DNA from: Tetrahymena elliotti 4EA
Taxonomy: Eukaryota > Ciliophora > Oligohymenophorea > Hymenostomatida > Tetrahymenidae
DNA: 64,000 nt
Assembly (NCBI GenBank): GCA_000231825.2
Contig: JH720300.1
Span: forward strand, 1,737,928 to 1,801,927
Reading direction: 5' to 3'
The notes under the pieces were generated by a model, which saw only the letters and a list, made by a program, of their open reading frames with translations, ran no database searches and was not told the DNA's origin. Shown in pieces: positions 51,101 through 63,218 of this stretch. The position numbers were made by a program, and so were the translations under genes. Position 1 is the first letter of the stretch. Every line of letters starts with the position of its first letter.

Positions 51101-54100
51101 TAATCAGCTAACATTTAATCTACAAATGTAAATAATTAAGTTGCTTTAAAAAAATTATCTATTTCAAATCCATCAAATAACTCTCTAAAATAACCAACTC
51201 AGAGCTCAGTAACTGAAAAAGAAGCTATCTCTCAAAGTAAACAGACTAATTTTGCTTCTAATTAAAGTGTAAATTAATAATAAAAGCCCCCTTCATTAAA
51301 ATCTTCTTAATAGCAAAACAGATAATCTTTGTAAAATCTCAATGTTTATACTCCTTAAAAGTAAAATTTCTTTTATTTCAAATAAAATACTTAAATATAA
51401 TACTAAACAGCTTTAATTCAAATGGTGTAAATATCTAGGCATGCGTTTCATCTTTATCGACAGTAAACAGATATAGCTATGGTAGTAATTAGATTATTGG
51501 TCAACAATCTGATCATAAATCTCCTGCTTTAACTAAATTATCAAATATTAATGGATCAAATAATTTCAGTTCTAACAATTAAATTTAGTATGACCCTCAA
51601 AACCTAAAAAATTATACAAGTGCTGGTTAAAAGAAAGGTTCCGTGTTGAAAACAAATTAAAACATTAAATCGTAAAAGCATGGAAGTTTATAAATAAATG
51701 AATAATAGACATTTGGATAATAATCAATTTAGAGTTCAGTAAACAATAACAGTCAAACAGATTCAATGACAGAATCTTCATAACAAATGAAAAGCTCATC
51801 AAGATAATCTCAAAAATCTCATAGATACAGCTCATCAGGTATGCTATAACTCATTTATTTTTTTATTTTATTTTTAAATGAAATCAAGAAAAAAAATTAT
51901 TTAAAATAAATTTAAATTTTGATAAAAATAACTTTAGGCAATCAATTTTAGTATAGAAGCAAAACAGAGATAGGGAATGACTATGATTTTATAAATTCAG
52001 ACAACTAAAGATACTATGATAATTTTTTCAAAACAGATAAATCTCCATCAATCTAATCAAACTTATAGCTTTTGAATTAGTAACAACAATAGAATACTTA
52101 GTAAGAGACTTTATATAAGCCTTATATTCCTAAGATGTGTATTAATACTAATAATGATTAATAGTCCTTCAATTCTTTAAATATCAATAAAACTTAACAA
52201 TAAAGTAATGGTTAAATATTTTAAGGTTTAGGTGATTTAAAGCCTGCAAGTGAACTGTTTTCTAATAACAAAATAAGTGATTAATAATCAAAATAAAAAA
52301 CATCTGTTGATGAAGGATAAAAAAAATCTCTCAAGTCATCAACATCTTCAAACCTAAGTAAAGGATCAAAGAAATTCCAAAAAAAGAATTAAAAAGAGAT
52401 AGATATCAATTCCAAAGAGTTAAAAAATAAAAATGGTAAGAATGAACTCACAATGAGTTAAATTGATAAGGAATTGGAAAAACATAGAAATTTTTAGAAA
52501 AAACTTCAAGAAGAGATGGAAAGATAAAAATAGTAACAATAATTACTTTAATAATAGATAGTTATTCCAACATCTTCAAATAACACTGTTTAAGATTCCA
52601 ATGAATTAACTCCAACTTTAGAAAAATAAAAATCTCTCAATACTCTGATAAATCAGCATATGTAAGATAACCAGTTAAGATAAACTCCTTCTGATATAGC
52701 TTTCCCCTTTTAAAGTTAAGCTTCGACATTTGAAAAATAGAAATCTCTTAGTACTCTGATAAATCAACACGTATAAGACAATCAGCTAAGATAAACTCCC
52801 TCTGAAATAGTTTTCCCCTTTTAAAATTAAGCTCCATAATTAGAAAAATAGTAATCTCTTAACACTATGATAAATTAACATATGTAAGATAATCAATTAA
52901 GGTAAACTCCCTCAGATATAGTTTTCCCTTTTTAAAATTAAAATTATTCTTCAATAAATGATCTACCACTCAAAGCATATAATCATACAGGAACTTTTGG
53001 AAAATAGCCTTCTTATGAAAATAATAATTAAGACTAATTATAAAATAATGAAATTAAAAAAAATGAATTAGCTGAAACCTATGAATAAGACGAGAGAAAA
53101 AAAATTTAACCTCCTAAAGAGTTTGGTACTGATTATATTGATGAGTTGATAGCTAAATTTAAATCTGAAATTACAAGTCAAATACAGACAGATAATAATT
53201 AGACAAATAAATCACCAAACGAAGCTACAGATATAGTGTCTTAAACAAAAAATACAAATTAGTCTAGAAGTGCTAGCCCTGCTATTCCCAGCTACACTAG
53301 TTACTTTGCTTCAAAAACTGATCCTAAAAATCAGTTATCACAGAATGCTACTCCAACTAATTTAAATTAAAAAGAGTTATAAAACTAAAATAATTTAAAT
53401 GGTGTGTCAATAAATAATATTTTAAATGAGAAGAATGGAGACTAGCCATAAAGTTCAGATAGAATAATGAAGAGAGTAGAAAGTGATAGTATAGGTTTAG
53501 GATTTGCAGGATTAAACTCAAAATCTTAAATTTAGCTTTAAAAAAAGGGAAGTTTAAGTAATTTGTAAGATGAAAAAATTACATCAAATGAATTATAGGC
53601 TTTAGGTAGCAGGGCAGATATACCAAAAAGCCCAAACAGTTACATAAAACAAAACTTTACAGAAATTCATTCTATTCCTCTTTCTCATCTTTAAAAAGCT
53701 GAGGCTTTACAAGGATTAGATTGTCAAGAAATAAAAGGGTAACTGAGTTAATAACTAAAAGCTAAAAAGAGAGATTCATTGAATGAGAAAAAATAAAACG
53801 AATAGGAATAAATCAATTAAGAAAAATAACAAGAAAGTAGTGTTGCTTCAAATGTTTAGTAAATAAGCTCTATCTACAAAGGAAGTTCTAAACCTAGCTA
53901 TGATAATTTAGGAAGTAAAGATTATATAGGGTAAGTTTCAAATAATACTTCAGTTTCTAATAATAGTTAATCAATTCAAATACTTCTTCCTAAGTAAGCA
54001 AATTTAATTAGTGAAAATTAAGAAAATTCTCTTAATGATAGGGCAAATGCATATATTAATATGGCCAATAATTAAATTTTGATTTAGGATAATGATTAAT

Positions 54101-55968
54101 AAAATTTCTAGAATGATAAGATAGATTAAAATCATATTTAAAATTAGGTTTTTCGACAAAATACATTTGGTCCTAATGCACCTATGATTATTGAAGCAAT
54201 TAAGAAAAGTAAGAATGTATTAGATGATTAGTTGCAATAATAAAATTAATATTAGAATGGCCTATTTAATAACTTTAATCACTAGAATCCCTAAAACCAT
54301 CCCTTTGTAAGTTTTGCTTAAATGAGCTAGCAAAGTAATTAAAATAGTAGTAATAATATTAGTACCTAGAATTAAAATGAAATTTAATTTAATGAGTTGA
54401 ATGATTATGGCGATAGCTAATAGAAGCTTGGAATCAAATTTAATTAAAGAGAGTAAGATATGAGTAATCACATATAATATTATAATTAAGATAAAAGTAA
54501 TAGAAACAACATATTAATTATTAATGATACTGATAATTAAAGTGACCATTTGGTAAACAATCGCTTATACAATTTGTAAAGAGAAGCAGTGAATGAATAT
54601 AAAACACCCAATTCGAAGCCATTTTCTGATTAACTTTTGACACCTTCTTCAGATGATGCAATATAGAATTTCTTAGAAAAGGTAGAATAAAATAATACAT
54701 ACCAAATATAGAATGATTTCTTATAAAAAACTGTTTAAAATAATTAAATTGGTTATAGCAATATCTAAAAAGAACAAAATTTGAACTAAAGAATATTGAA
54801 AGATGAAAATTCAAAATAATTTGATATTAAAACACCAGCCAATATAAATCAATTCTTCAATAATGGAAATTTTAGTGCTGGTAGCAGTAGTATTTATAAA
54901 TTAACTATTACACCTCCACAAAAAGATTATCTTGAAACACCTCTTACAAATACTCATCAATATGAGTTTGAGAATGAGAATGTTGCTGCATTCTCAGATG
55001 ATCATTAGCTTTAGTATCAAAATTAATAACATATTAACAATGTAATAGAAGCTTGCTAAAATATTAGCAATATTTAGAAAATAAATGAAGATGAAACATA
55101 TAACTCTAAGAGAAGCTTTGATGGCTCAACTGATTTATTAAATATGAGAAGTAACTAAGAAATATAAGAAGGAATTTAAACCAGTAATTTTAATTATCAG
55201 GCCAACACAAATGGCAATTAAAATTTCTTTTTAAGTCCTAAAAAATCTAATAACAATTAGATTTTAAGCAATAATTAAAACTAAAACCAGTACAATTTTC
55301 AATCATCAGAAAGAAACTACAGCAATAAAAACTAAACCAACCAATTGAATTATACCAGTAATTCTAATTAAAGCCCAAACAAGAATTATTTGTTCACTCC
55401 TTCACCCACTAGAAAAGATGATAGTACACAATTTAACTAAACGTTCAGTGAAATTTAAATGATTTAATTCTTAAAGAATAAAGAAAACGTGATTGAAACT
55501 TATGAAGATGGCTCATATTACGAGGGGGAAAAAATGAATGGAGTTCGTCATGGAAGAGGAAAATTCTTTTATGGTGATGGCGGATCATTTTAAGGTGAAT
55601 GGCAAAATGGACACATGAATGGCTATGGTGTTCTCTATTATCCTTCATAGGGTAAAGCTTATGAAGGAGAGTGGGATGATGATAAATTTAACGGAAAAGG
55701 AATTATGTATAACGAAAGACCAACCGAATTTGTTGGAATGTTTAATTATCATAATATGAATGAAATTAATGATTATTGGGTGAAATACGAAGGGGATTTC
55801 AAAGATGATTATAAAAATGGAGTAGGTACTCTTTATCTATCTAATGGTGAAAGATATATAGGTCGCTTCAAAAATGACATGGTTCATGGCCGTGGTACAT
55901 TTTACAAGAATGATGGCTCGTTTATTACAGCAGAGTGGTCATAAAACATACTTCTTAACTACCAATGA
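48123..55968 (+). CDS. Pseudokinase domain fused to C-terminal MORN repeats, 2,495 residues
   Basis: Five exons: 48123-49135, 49278-50639, 50707-51360, 51411-51838, 51938-55968. The start MGQILNKQ is fixed by a TGA directly upstream. Residues about 45-440 resemble a protein kinase: an alphaC-like EMEIEKLKEI region (QFEFQMEIEKLKEI), hinge-like LITVTEYLSRDL, a large insert, LISGLCYLQMQ, APE-loop-like SGAYLSPM, the alphaF aspartate in EYKSDVFTLAVIMLEIA and the late arginine in DIRPDFVSLA. The catalytic loop HRD reads HQC (near residue 301) and DFG reads DPH (near 321), so catalysis is unlikely. Residues 440-2330 are Q/N/S-rich with three tandem 37-residue repeats (about 1380-1490). Residues 2335-2488 hold about six MORN repeats (NGVRHGRGKFFYGDGG, NGKGIMY, HGRGTFYKND). 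Inferred role: membrane or cortex-anchored signalling scaffold. A competing donor at 49193 would lengthen the loop by 19 codons. Confidence 0.85.
52618..52950 (+). repeat. Three tandem 111-base coding repeats
   Basis: Units begin at 52618, 52729 and 52840, each exactly 111 bases, or 37 residues. The shared core reads EKQKSLNTLINQHMQDNQLR followed by QTPSDI and FPFQ. The third unit is slightly more diverged (KQQSLNTM). They sit in the disordered part of the pseudokinase-MORN protein and are probably a recent in-frame expansion or a repeated peptide-binding motif. Confidence 0.9.
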
Positions 55969-57122
55969 AAATAATATAAAAAAAAAACACATCTGTTAAG
56001 CAGCTCATAAAAAATTAAAGTGAAAAAAAAAAATTAAAATTTTTGGAAAATCTCTCCATCAACATGATTTTTTGAAATTAAAATTATCCTAAGCAAAGGG
56101 AGTTTTGGTTTGTTAATTAAACCTGTATAAAATCTATAAAAGATCATAGAAAATAAATTTTCGAAAGAGGACAACAAGCAAAATAACAATTTATTTTAAA
56201 AATGATGTTGAAGAATTCTAAATGTTTTTTTTTGTTAAAATAATATTTCTCAATATTAAATAAATAACTGTATATTATTTTGTAAGACCCAATCACAAAA
56301 ATGTTACAAAATGTTTATATATATGTTGGCTTAAAAATTTATGCATTATCAATACAAGCAACTCTTTTCTAGTTCATTTTGCATTCGCCAAATATATATT
56401 ATTTTTTATTTCGCTTCTCATCTAATTTTTGATAATTTACATTTAATTTTTAGAGAAAGAGTGGCTAATATCTATTCAAAATAGGAGTTTTAGGTCGTTG
56501 TCTTAATTTCTCATACAAGCTAAAGAATTAAATTTTTTAATCCCTTTATTACTCCCTTTGTAGAAAAGCTAATAATAGCAAATATATTTTTAATAGTGTA
56601 TCTCTAATAAATAATAAGAAAATTAATCAGTTTTCACTCTAAAAATAGGTTTTACATATAGAATGTAACTATTTTTGGAGTATTACCCTAATAGTTTTAT
56701 ACTTTTTACCTTTTACTCATTTTTATATCAAAATTAATTTTCATCAATTTGTTTTTGTTTTTTTAAAAGCAAAATTGAGTAAATATATCCCAAAAATATT
56801 TGAATATTACTATCTTTCTCTGTTCTAGTTTTAAATGAACTTGCTATGAGTTCTACCATAATTCATTGATTTGTTCATTTATTTGAATAAAATCTTGATT
56901 TTTACAATTGTTTTCTCATAAAAATTCTATTCTTTCACAATTTTTACTACAAAAAAATCAAATTTTTTATTTTTTATTTGAACTAATAAAGCCTGATATT
57001 AATTCAAAAAGATCTTTTAGTTTGTATTTAGTTAGTTAGATAGATATTTTTGTTTTTTAAACAAAATTTTCAAATAGAATCTTAATGATAGAACTTTATC
57101 ATAGAATTAAAATAAAATTAGA
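55969..57122. other. AT-rich region 3' of the pseudokinase-MORN gene
   Basis: About 1.15 kb with no gene I can support. It includes the 3' untranslated region of the upstream gene and poly-A/T patches near 55980-56030 and 56950-56980. Confidence 0.5.
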
Positions 57123-57614
57123 ATGTATTTGGCTATGGTAAAGGCAAAGTATTAATTTGAGGGATAAGAATTTTATGTGCAGCTGATTAGATTTTATATT
57201 GGATCATAAAATATTTATAAAAGTTTTTTGGCACTTCCTTCTAATAATATAAAACTCCAATTAAGATTCGATAGAAGATTGGATCCTCAAATAGATTAAA
57301 TGTAATCTATTATTTGTTTTTAAATCAGCATACAAAACGACTAAATTATGTATTTATAGAATATTTTTAATCCAAATAAAATTATATCATCGAATCTTAG
57401 TTTTACATCTCTTATTTATTTAATAGTGTCTTTCATCAAAATTAAATTTTTAGATAATCTTATGAGAAAAACAAAGATTTTTTCTTGCTAAATATAGTAT
57501 AGGTAAGGGATATTTTTTTTTAATTTAGCTTAGAGAGGAGAGAGTAATTTTATAGTTTTTTTTTACAAAAGGCATAATCGTAAGATATTTTCTTCTTTTT
57601 TAATCAGGCATTGA
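57123..57614 (+). CDS. Doubtful open reading frame, 163 residues
   Basis: Open with TGA as sole stop, from ATG 57123 (MYLAMVKAKYQFEGQEFYVQ) to TGA 57612-57614. The first 80 residues have a protein-like mix (LRFDRRLDPQIDQMQSIICF). The later part is hydrophobic and Phe-rich, as expected of translated AT-rich spacer. With a single stop codon at this base composition, frames of this length are expected by chance in a 5 kb spacer. No family is recognised; it may be one exon of a small gene or nothing. Confidence 0.2.
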
Positions 57615-60600
57615 TTGATTTTTTTTGTTTAATAAATCAAATATAGTTTTAAAATTAAATATGATACTTTCCATATTCAAAATCACTAAAAACTTAAATA
57701 GTATTTAGTTTCTAAATTTGTAAGTGAAAATATTAATAAAGAAGGAATATTTTTCTATTTTATTCAATTCAAAATTAACATTATACTTGCTTTGACATTA
57801 TGTAATTTTTTTACCCATAATTTATGTAATGTATCATATAGATTTGATGTAACATTTAAATATGCTTGGAAAAAAATTATGTAAATTAATTTTTGAAAAC
57901 AGATGATCCTAATTAAAAACTAGTACATCATGATATAGCTAAAGAAATGCAAAAAAAAACAAACTAAATCAATTTTTTTAACAGATAATTAAATGAAATT
58001 GCCCAAAATATAATACTTAAGTTTTTAAGCGCAATCTTTAGCTGTCTGAATATAAAAAATTAATTGTGTCCATTCTTAGCTTAATTTATCAAACAAATAA
58101 AGACTTTATCTTCATATGAATTCTCCCCACTTAAAAAGAAAGACTTTTTTTCCTCCTCAATTGCATATTTTTACATGTAAAACAACTCGTCATAAAAAAT
58201 CATCACAAGCATTAAAATCGTGTGAATCATTTAATATGCTTTCAATGTATATTTCCTTGATTTTATTTTTTTAATCTTTTCTATTTTTAGCAATATTTTT
58301 TTGAATACTGAAAATGCTTATTAAAATTGAGAGATTAAACATTGAACTATGATTATAGACTTTCTTATGAAGATTATTAAGCGTGAAACTCAATAAAATA
58401 ACATATTTTGTTATTTGAGAAATCAATCTATATTATTTTTAAACAGCTTTTATTTATAATTCATCTTAATTTCTATTTCTTTTTGAAAAAGCGAAATGAT
58501 AGAAGAATAAGTGAGATGGGAAATTAAATCAAAGTAAGGAAAAAAAAATTAAGTAAAAGAAAGATAGAAAAATAGTTATTTCGTTATTAACTCATTAGAT
58601 TGTGACTGATATTAGATATTATTAAAAATGAAAGAATGAAGAGAGCCTACTTAGACTTTTCATAGAACAAAGGATTGCCTTTCAATAAGCAAATCTATTA
58701 AATTTTATTTTTCAAGGCTATTGGTGTTGAAATTCAAAAATAAGTGGCTTCGTTTTTTATTAATTTATTAAGATCATTTAATACATTAGTTTTGAGACCT
58801 CTTATATATATGAATAACACCACAAATACAATTTCTATTTAATTTTTAATGTCTAATTGTATTAGTTAGAGATTAGATACATTTAATCTACTAAACTGCA
58901 ACTATACCTGAAAAGTTGGTAACTGTGAAGCTAGCATATTAGAGTAAGGGTAGGTATTTTTCTTAAAAAATAGCTCAAATAAAGGATTAAATAATATCTA
59001 ATTAGTATTTGATAAATTTTTAATTTAAAATATTAGTGCGGCATATAATGCGAACTAAAAAAGTATATTTTTTACTTATCTCTCTCTAAATTAAATAAGA
59101 CATAAGTTTTTCAGGGCTATTTTTAAATTAGAAAATTTCACGAAATCCGTTTTTATTTCATCCAATTGTAAATCTAACTTCAAATTTTGTAATAGAATTT
59201 GCATTCGTTTGCATATCCGCATTAAGATTTTAAAATTTCTTGTATTTAGACCTATATTATTTAACATGTTAATTTGTATTATTTTTTTTATTTTAAAAAA
59301 GTTTCTATTTTTAGTATTAAATAAATCTTTTATCATTTTTTAGTATTATCTTACTAACTAACAATGCCGTTAAATAATCATTTAAAACTTGCTTGAAAAG
59401 GGCTGACTCATATAAAAAACAAGAAGTTATAAAACTGAATAGCGGCTGAAGAGAAAATTAACTTTGTAATAGAATTGAATTTATATTTGTATGAATTTTC
59501 ACTGGCAATTTCATCTCACATTTAATTAGTATTGGCTAGGATCAATCGTATGAAGTTAAATAAATTAAATTTTGAAATTCAACAAGTCGTTTCATATTAA
59601 AGCAAAAACTAATCAGCTTTCAAGCTCTGCATAGCAATATTTTTCATATTTAGAAGTTGAAAAATATTAAATTAACTTTTATTTTTATTTTCATCATTCA
59701 ACAATATATTTCTAGCTCTCTCTCTCTAGTAAAATTTGAAAGCCTCCACAATTACTACTTAAATGAAAGTAAATAGTCTTTATACTATTTCTATCTAGAC
59801 TAAGAAATAAAATAACTTATTTACAAGCTCCTAGCAATATGAAAAACGTTATCACCTACTATTTATCTTTTAATTATAATGATGCTTTTTTTTATCCATG
59901 ATTTAGTAAGTTGATGTTAAACCGCTTGGGGAGCGTGATTAAAATTATGCTTTGATAGATAGTATGACTATTCATAGGAAATTTACTCATTTCAAATGCT
60001 GAAAGCAAGCAAAAATGTTTGATTTGTTAATAAAGATGGTGAGCTGACTTACTTCAAATTCTGACACTTGAGTGTAAATAAATTGACAAAATAAATGCGA
60101 GCTTATATTTGTAAGAGCAACCTCAATAGGAAATTGGCAGAAAATTTAAAGAGTAAAAAAACACATAATTCATTTTACCCCACCCTAATATACAAATAAG
60201 ATGAAAAATAATGGATTTGTGTTTAGTAAAATAAATTAGGGTTAATTTTTAATGGATAGATTGAATGCATTAATCTACAGGAAAAAATGTGAGTAAGACA
60301 GAAATCTTGCTACTCTTTCTTCTATAGTTTCTCTTTAATTTTCATAGGCAAATGAGAGCCCCCGGACATTTAATTTAGAAAAGAATTTAATCTATAAATT
60401 AATTAATTGCGAATAGAGACAATTCAAAGCAATTTTGAATAGATCTTTTTTGATTAGTAACTTAAGCGATATTAGCTTGAGATGAAAATTAAAGCATGCA
60501 TTTAAAATTGTATTAAAAAGAAAGGATTAATTAATTTACGATCCGACCCTCTTTTTTTCACCTTAATCCAATTAATAGTACTAACTAAAAACAGTCGCAT

Positions 60601-60723
60601 TCATTCATATTGACTATTAATTAAATCGATGAGCATCATCCCCCATTTTTCCTTCTATTTATGTTTTTAATTAAAAAATACAAGGATTAATAAAGAGCTT
60701 CTTTTAAAATTTTCTAAAAAAAA
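57615..60723. other. Long AT-rich gene-poor region
   Basis: About 3.1 kb. A 62-codon plus-strand frame at 58116-58304 (MNSPHLKRKTFFPPQ) and scattered shorter frames are not distinguishable from chance. A CT-repeat run (CTCTCTCTCTCT) lies at about 59716-59727. No RNA gene is evident. Confidence 0.45.
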
Positions 60724-61011
60724 ATGGCAAAACAAAACATCTCCTCTTCAAAGCCATATTTTTCTCTTGAGAGTCATAGTGAGCTTCCGACTGATTTATC
60801 AACTTTTTCATGGACTCCTGAGCCAGCTTAGACAAGTGTAACAGCAAAAATAGATAGTATAAAAGTCCAAATAAATTTGAATTTTTCTCCTCGACAGGAT
60901 TTGATTTAAATCAGCTCTGATTTTCCCCTCTAAAAATCATAATTTTTATTAACTAAAAAAATTTCATAAAAAAGAAAAAAAACTAATAAAATTCTGTCTC
61001 TTCTTCTCTGA
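60724..61011 (+). CDS. Possible upstream open reading frame or first exon, 95 residues
   Basis: Starts in a good ciliate context (AAAAAAAATGGC), runs MAKQNISSSKPYFSLESHSE to TGA 61009-61011, and ends in a lysine-rich stretch (KKISQKRKKTNK). Codon composition in the first half is richer in C and G than the spacer and resembles the following gene. It lies 260 bases before the next ATG. It could be a regulatory upstream ORF in a long leader, an alternative first exon of the downstream gene, or chance. I found no splice pair that joins it in phase with good consensus. Confidence 0.3.
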
Positions 61012-61271
61012 TTTTTTCCTTCAAAGGAACATTCACAACTGAACTATCTTTTTAAAATTATTTGATTAATCAAAGAACACCTCTCTGCTTCTGCTGTATT
61101 CTGGTGAAAAAAAATAAATCAAAACTACAAGCTCACTGAAAAAAAGAAACTAGGTCAATCTCCTCTGCTTCTACAAATTAAAAGTTAACTTTGCAACTCA
61201 AACAGACCCTTCACCCGCACACCATTTTATCCTTCAACCACCACCTAAGCTATAAAACTCCAATTCAAATC
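61012..61271 (+). promoter_or_regulatory. C-rich leader immediately upstream of the last gene
   Basis: Unusually rich in C for this window (CTCTGCTTCTGC, CCACCACC and similar) with almost no G-poor A/T monotony. It is probably a transcribed 5' leader. The frame of the downstream gene is open through it back to a TGA near 61137, so an earlier non-ATG or spliced start cannot be excluded. Confidence 0.45.
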
Positions 61272-63218
61272 ATGTACTTCAATACTCCCTCTAATAACTA
61301 TTTCCAACCCTCTGCCTACTACGCTCCCTAACAAATGCTCTCCTCATTCTAAGATGCTCCCTCAGCTTTCCCAGCTGTTGAAAAAAATTACTCTGCTAAT
61401 GAGGATAATCACTCACTCTAGTAGTTGCAGTAAGATGGTGAAGACCTTTTCTTTAATCAACAAGAGCTCCCTAATCATATCGAAGATAGCTACTTCGGCA
61501 GTCACATTTCCTATGACCATTTCCATGACCAAGATGATGAAGATTTCCATGGATTATTCGCTTTGGAACTAGCTAATTAAGCTTCCTAACAGTTAATTTG
61601 GAATACTCCTTTACAACAATAACAAAATTCTACCTTAAATAATGTTTAAAACGCTAGTACCTCCCTCAACAACAATAACATCATCATCAACAGCAGCAGT
61701 AACAGCTATAATAGCAATAACTACTAAAACAATAGCATCAACAATAATAGTTAAATATTGATTTCTTAATCTCCAGTAGTTCCAAAGATTTCTTAAAATT
61801 ATTAATTTAATCATATTTAATTACAAAATAACATTTATTCATAATAGTAGTAATAAAAACAGTTTTAAAATTACTAGTAACAATAATAGCAATCATAACA
61901 AATCGGTAATGCTGGAGTCGCTCCCACTGTTCAAATCTTTAGCAACAGTTATAGTGGCAACAGCAAACAAATTAGTTAATAATGTTACAATTCTTCATCT
62001 TCTTCCACTTCTACATTTTCATCTTAATCTTATTCCACAGTTTTTTCTTAACAAAAATCGGTATAATATGTTGCTCCTTCCCCGGTTAACTATTACAAAT
62101 TATATGAAAATAATAATCTTGTAAATTAATAAAACCAGGTAAAAGGTAATAACGGTAATTAAAGGTAAAATGTTTAACAAACCTCTTCTTATATGACTTG
62201 TTAATAAGGGTAATCCAAGTCCATGTTTTAGGCTAACACATATTAATCACAATAGTAAACTTTATATGAAAATTAAACTTACTAACAATAAATCCCTTTA
62301 TTTACATAACAACTTTCTTCTGAAGAATGCTCATACGGTGATTAACAAGCCAGCAGCATTCTTAATTTTACCGAAAACTGTTGTGATGAAACAACATCTG
62401 ACATGCATTTCAATGATGATCATCACACCCTTCCCATTTATGGTTATGATCAACAACAATTTAACCCTGCTGAAAATTTCGACTTTTTTGGTCATTAGAA
62501 TGAAGAATAATAATAAGTCATTTAAGACTAATAACCTGAATAAAAAGAATAGTAATCATAGTAATAATTCGAATAAATTATCTCAGACAATAAATTTTCA
62601 TAAATGAACAACAACATTGCCTCTATCTCTTCATCTCACACTTTACCTATCTCTCCTTGTGAAGAGCAAAAGCATTGTTCTGAAGATGAAGAACACGAAT
62701 TCTCTCATCACGATCATTAGGATGATGAAGAATATGAAGAAGAGGCTGGTAGCAATATTATTTCTATGAATATTTTACCAGAAAACCCTGAATTCTACTC
62801 ATAATAAAGAAAAGATTAAGTTACCGAAGCTATGCAAAAATCAAACAAGAAGAATGTAGTCAGAAATTTAATGAGAGCTTTTAAATAATACTTCTTAAAC
62901 CGTAAAACTGGTGAACAAATAGTAAAGCTCTTCTTCCCTAACTAAAATGCTAAAGATGTCTAATAAAAATTCAAGAGATACTTTAGCCAACGTAAATTTA
63001 ATCACAATTCCATCAAGCAACTCGTTTAACATGAAAAGTATGGTGTTGTATTCCACTAATTCCTCAAGGAACACTCTTAATCTTACCTCAAAAATTCCAG
63101 TGTAAAAATGTAAGAACTCCACTAAGTCTTTATTGATTTCCTCCTTCTATGCTTTAAGGACATTGAACTCCTTGATCACTTGGAAACCTACTCCAAGATT
63201 AAAAACCCCTTTTAATGA
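61272..63218 (+). CDS. N/Q-rich protein with an unrecognised C-terminal helical domain, 648 residues
   Basis: Intronless from ATG 61272 (MYFNTPSNNYFQPSAYYAPQ) to TGA 63216-63218. Residues 1-450 are N/Q/S-rich with poly-Asn and poly-Gln runs and a His/Asp patch (HISYDHFHDQDDEDFHGLF). Residues about 455-500 are acidic and His-rich (EDEEHEFSHHDHQDDEEYEE). Residues about 520-648 form a compact, basic, probably helical domain: NVVRNLMRAFKQYFLNRKTG, KFKRYFSQRKFNHNSIKQLV, FIDFLLLCFKDIELLDHLE. Codons in the last third often end in C (CTC, AAC, TTC), unlike neighbouring genes, which suggests a well-expressed gene. A regulatory (for example transcription-related) role fits the disordered N-terminus plus small basic domain, but this is only a guess; no family is recognised. 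Confidence 0.85.

Noticed and set aside
54262..54814. Two minus-strand frames with hydrophobic, membrane-like translation
   Set aside because: They are antisense to the Q/N-rich part of the pseudokinase-MORN gene; reverse complements of AAT/TAA codons give Ile/Leu-rich pseudo-proteins.
55333..55342. TAAACCAACC, matching the core of the Tetrahymena chromosome breakage sequence
   Set aside because: It lies inside the pseudokinase-MORN coding sequence and the five following bases (AATTG) do not fit the remainder of the known 15-base element (TCTTT). No telomere-like sequence is nearby.
57123..57614. 163-codon frame as a firm gene
   Set aside because: Kept only as a doubtful feature: with TGA as sole stop, frames this long are expected by chance in AT-rich spacer, and its second half has spacer-like composition.
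58116..58304. 62-codon frame (MNSPHLKRKTFFPPQ)
   Set aside because: Short, no recognisable domain, and its end is a Phe/Leu-rich translation typical of T-rich spacer.
61354..62607. Several Leu/Asn-rich plus-strand standard-code frames (starting MLPQLSQLLKK, MLESLPLFKS, MKIKLTNNKS)
   Set aside because: They are shifted frames over the Asn/Gln codon runs of the 648-residue gene, which is open across the whole region in a different frame.
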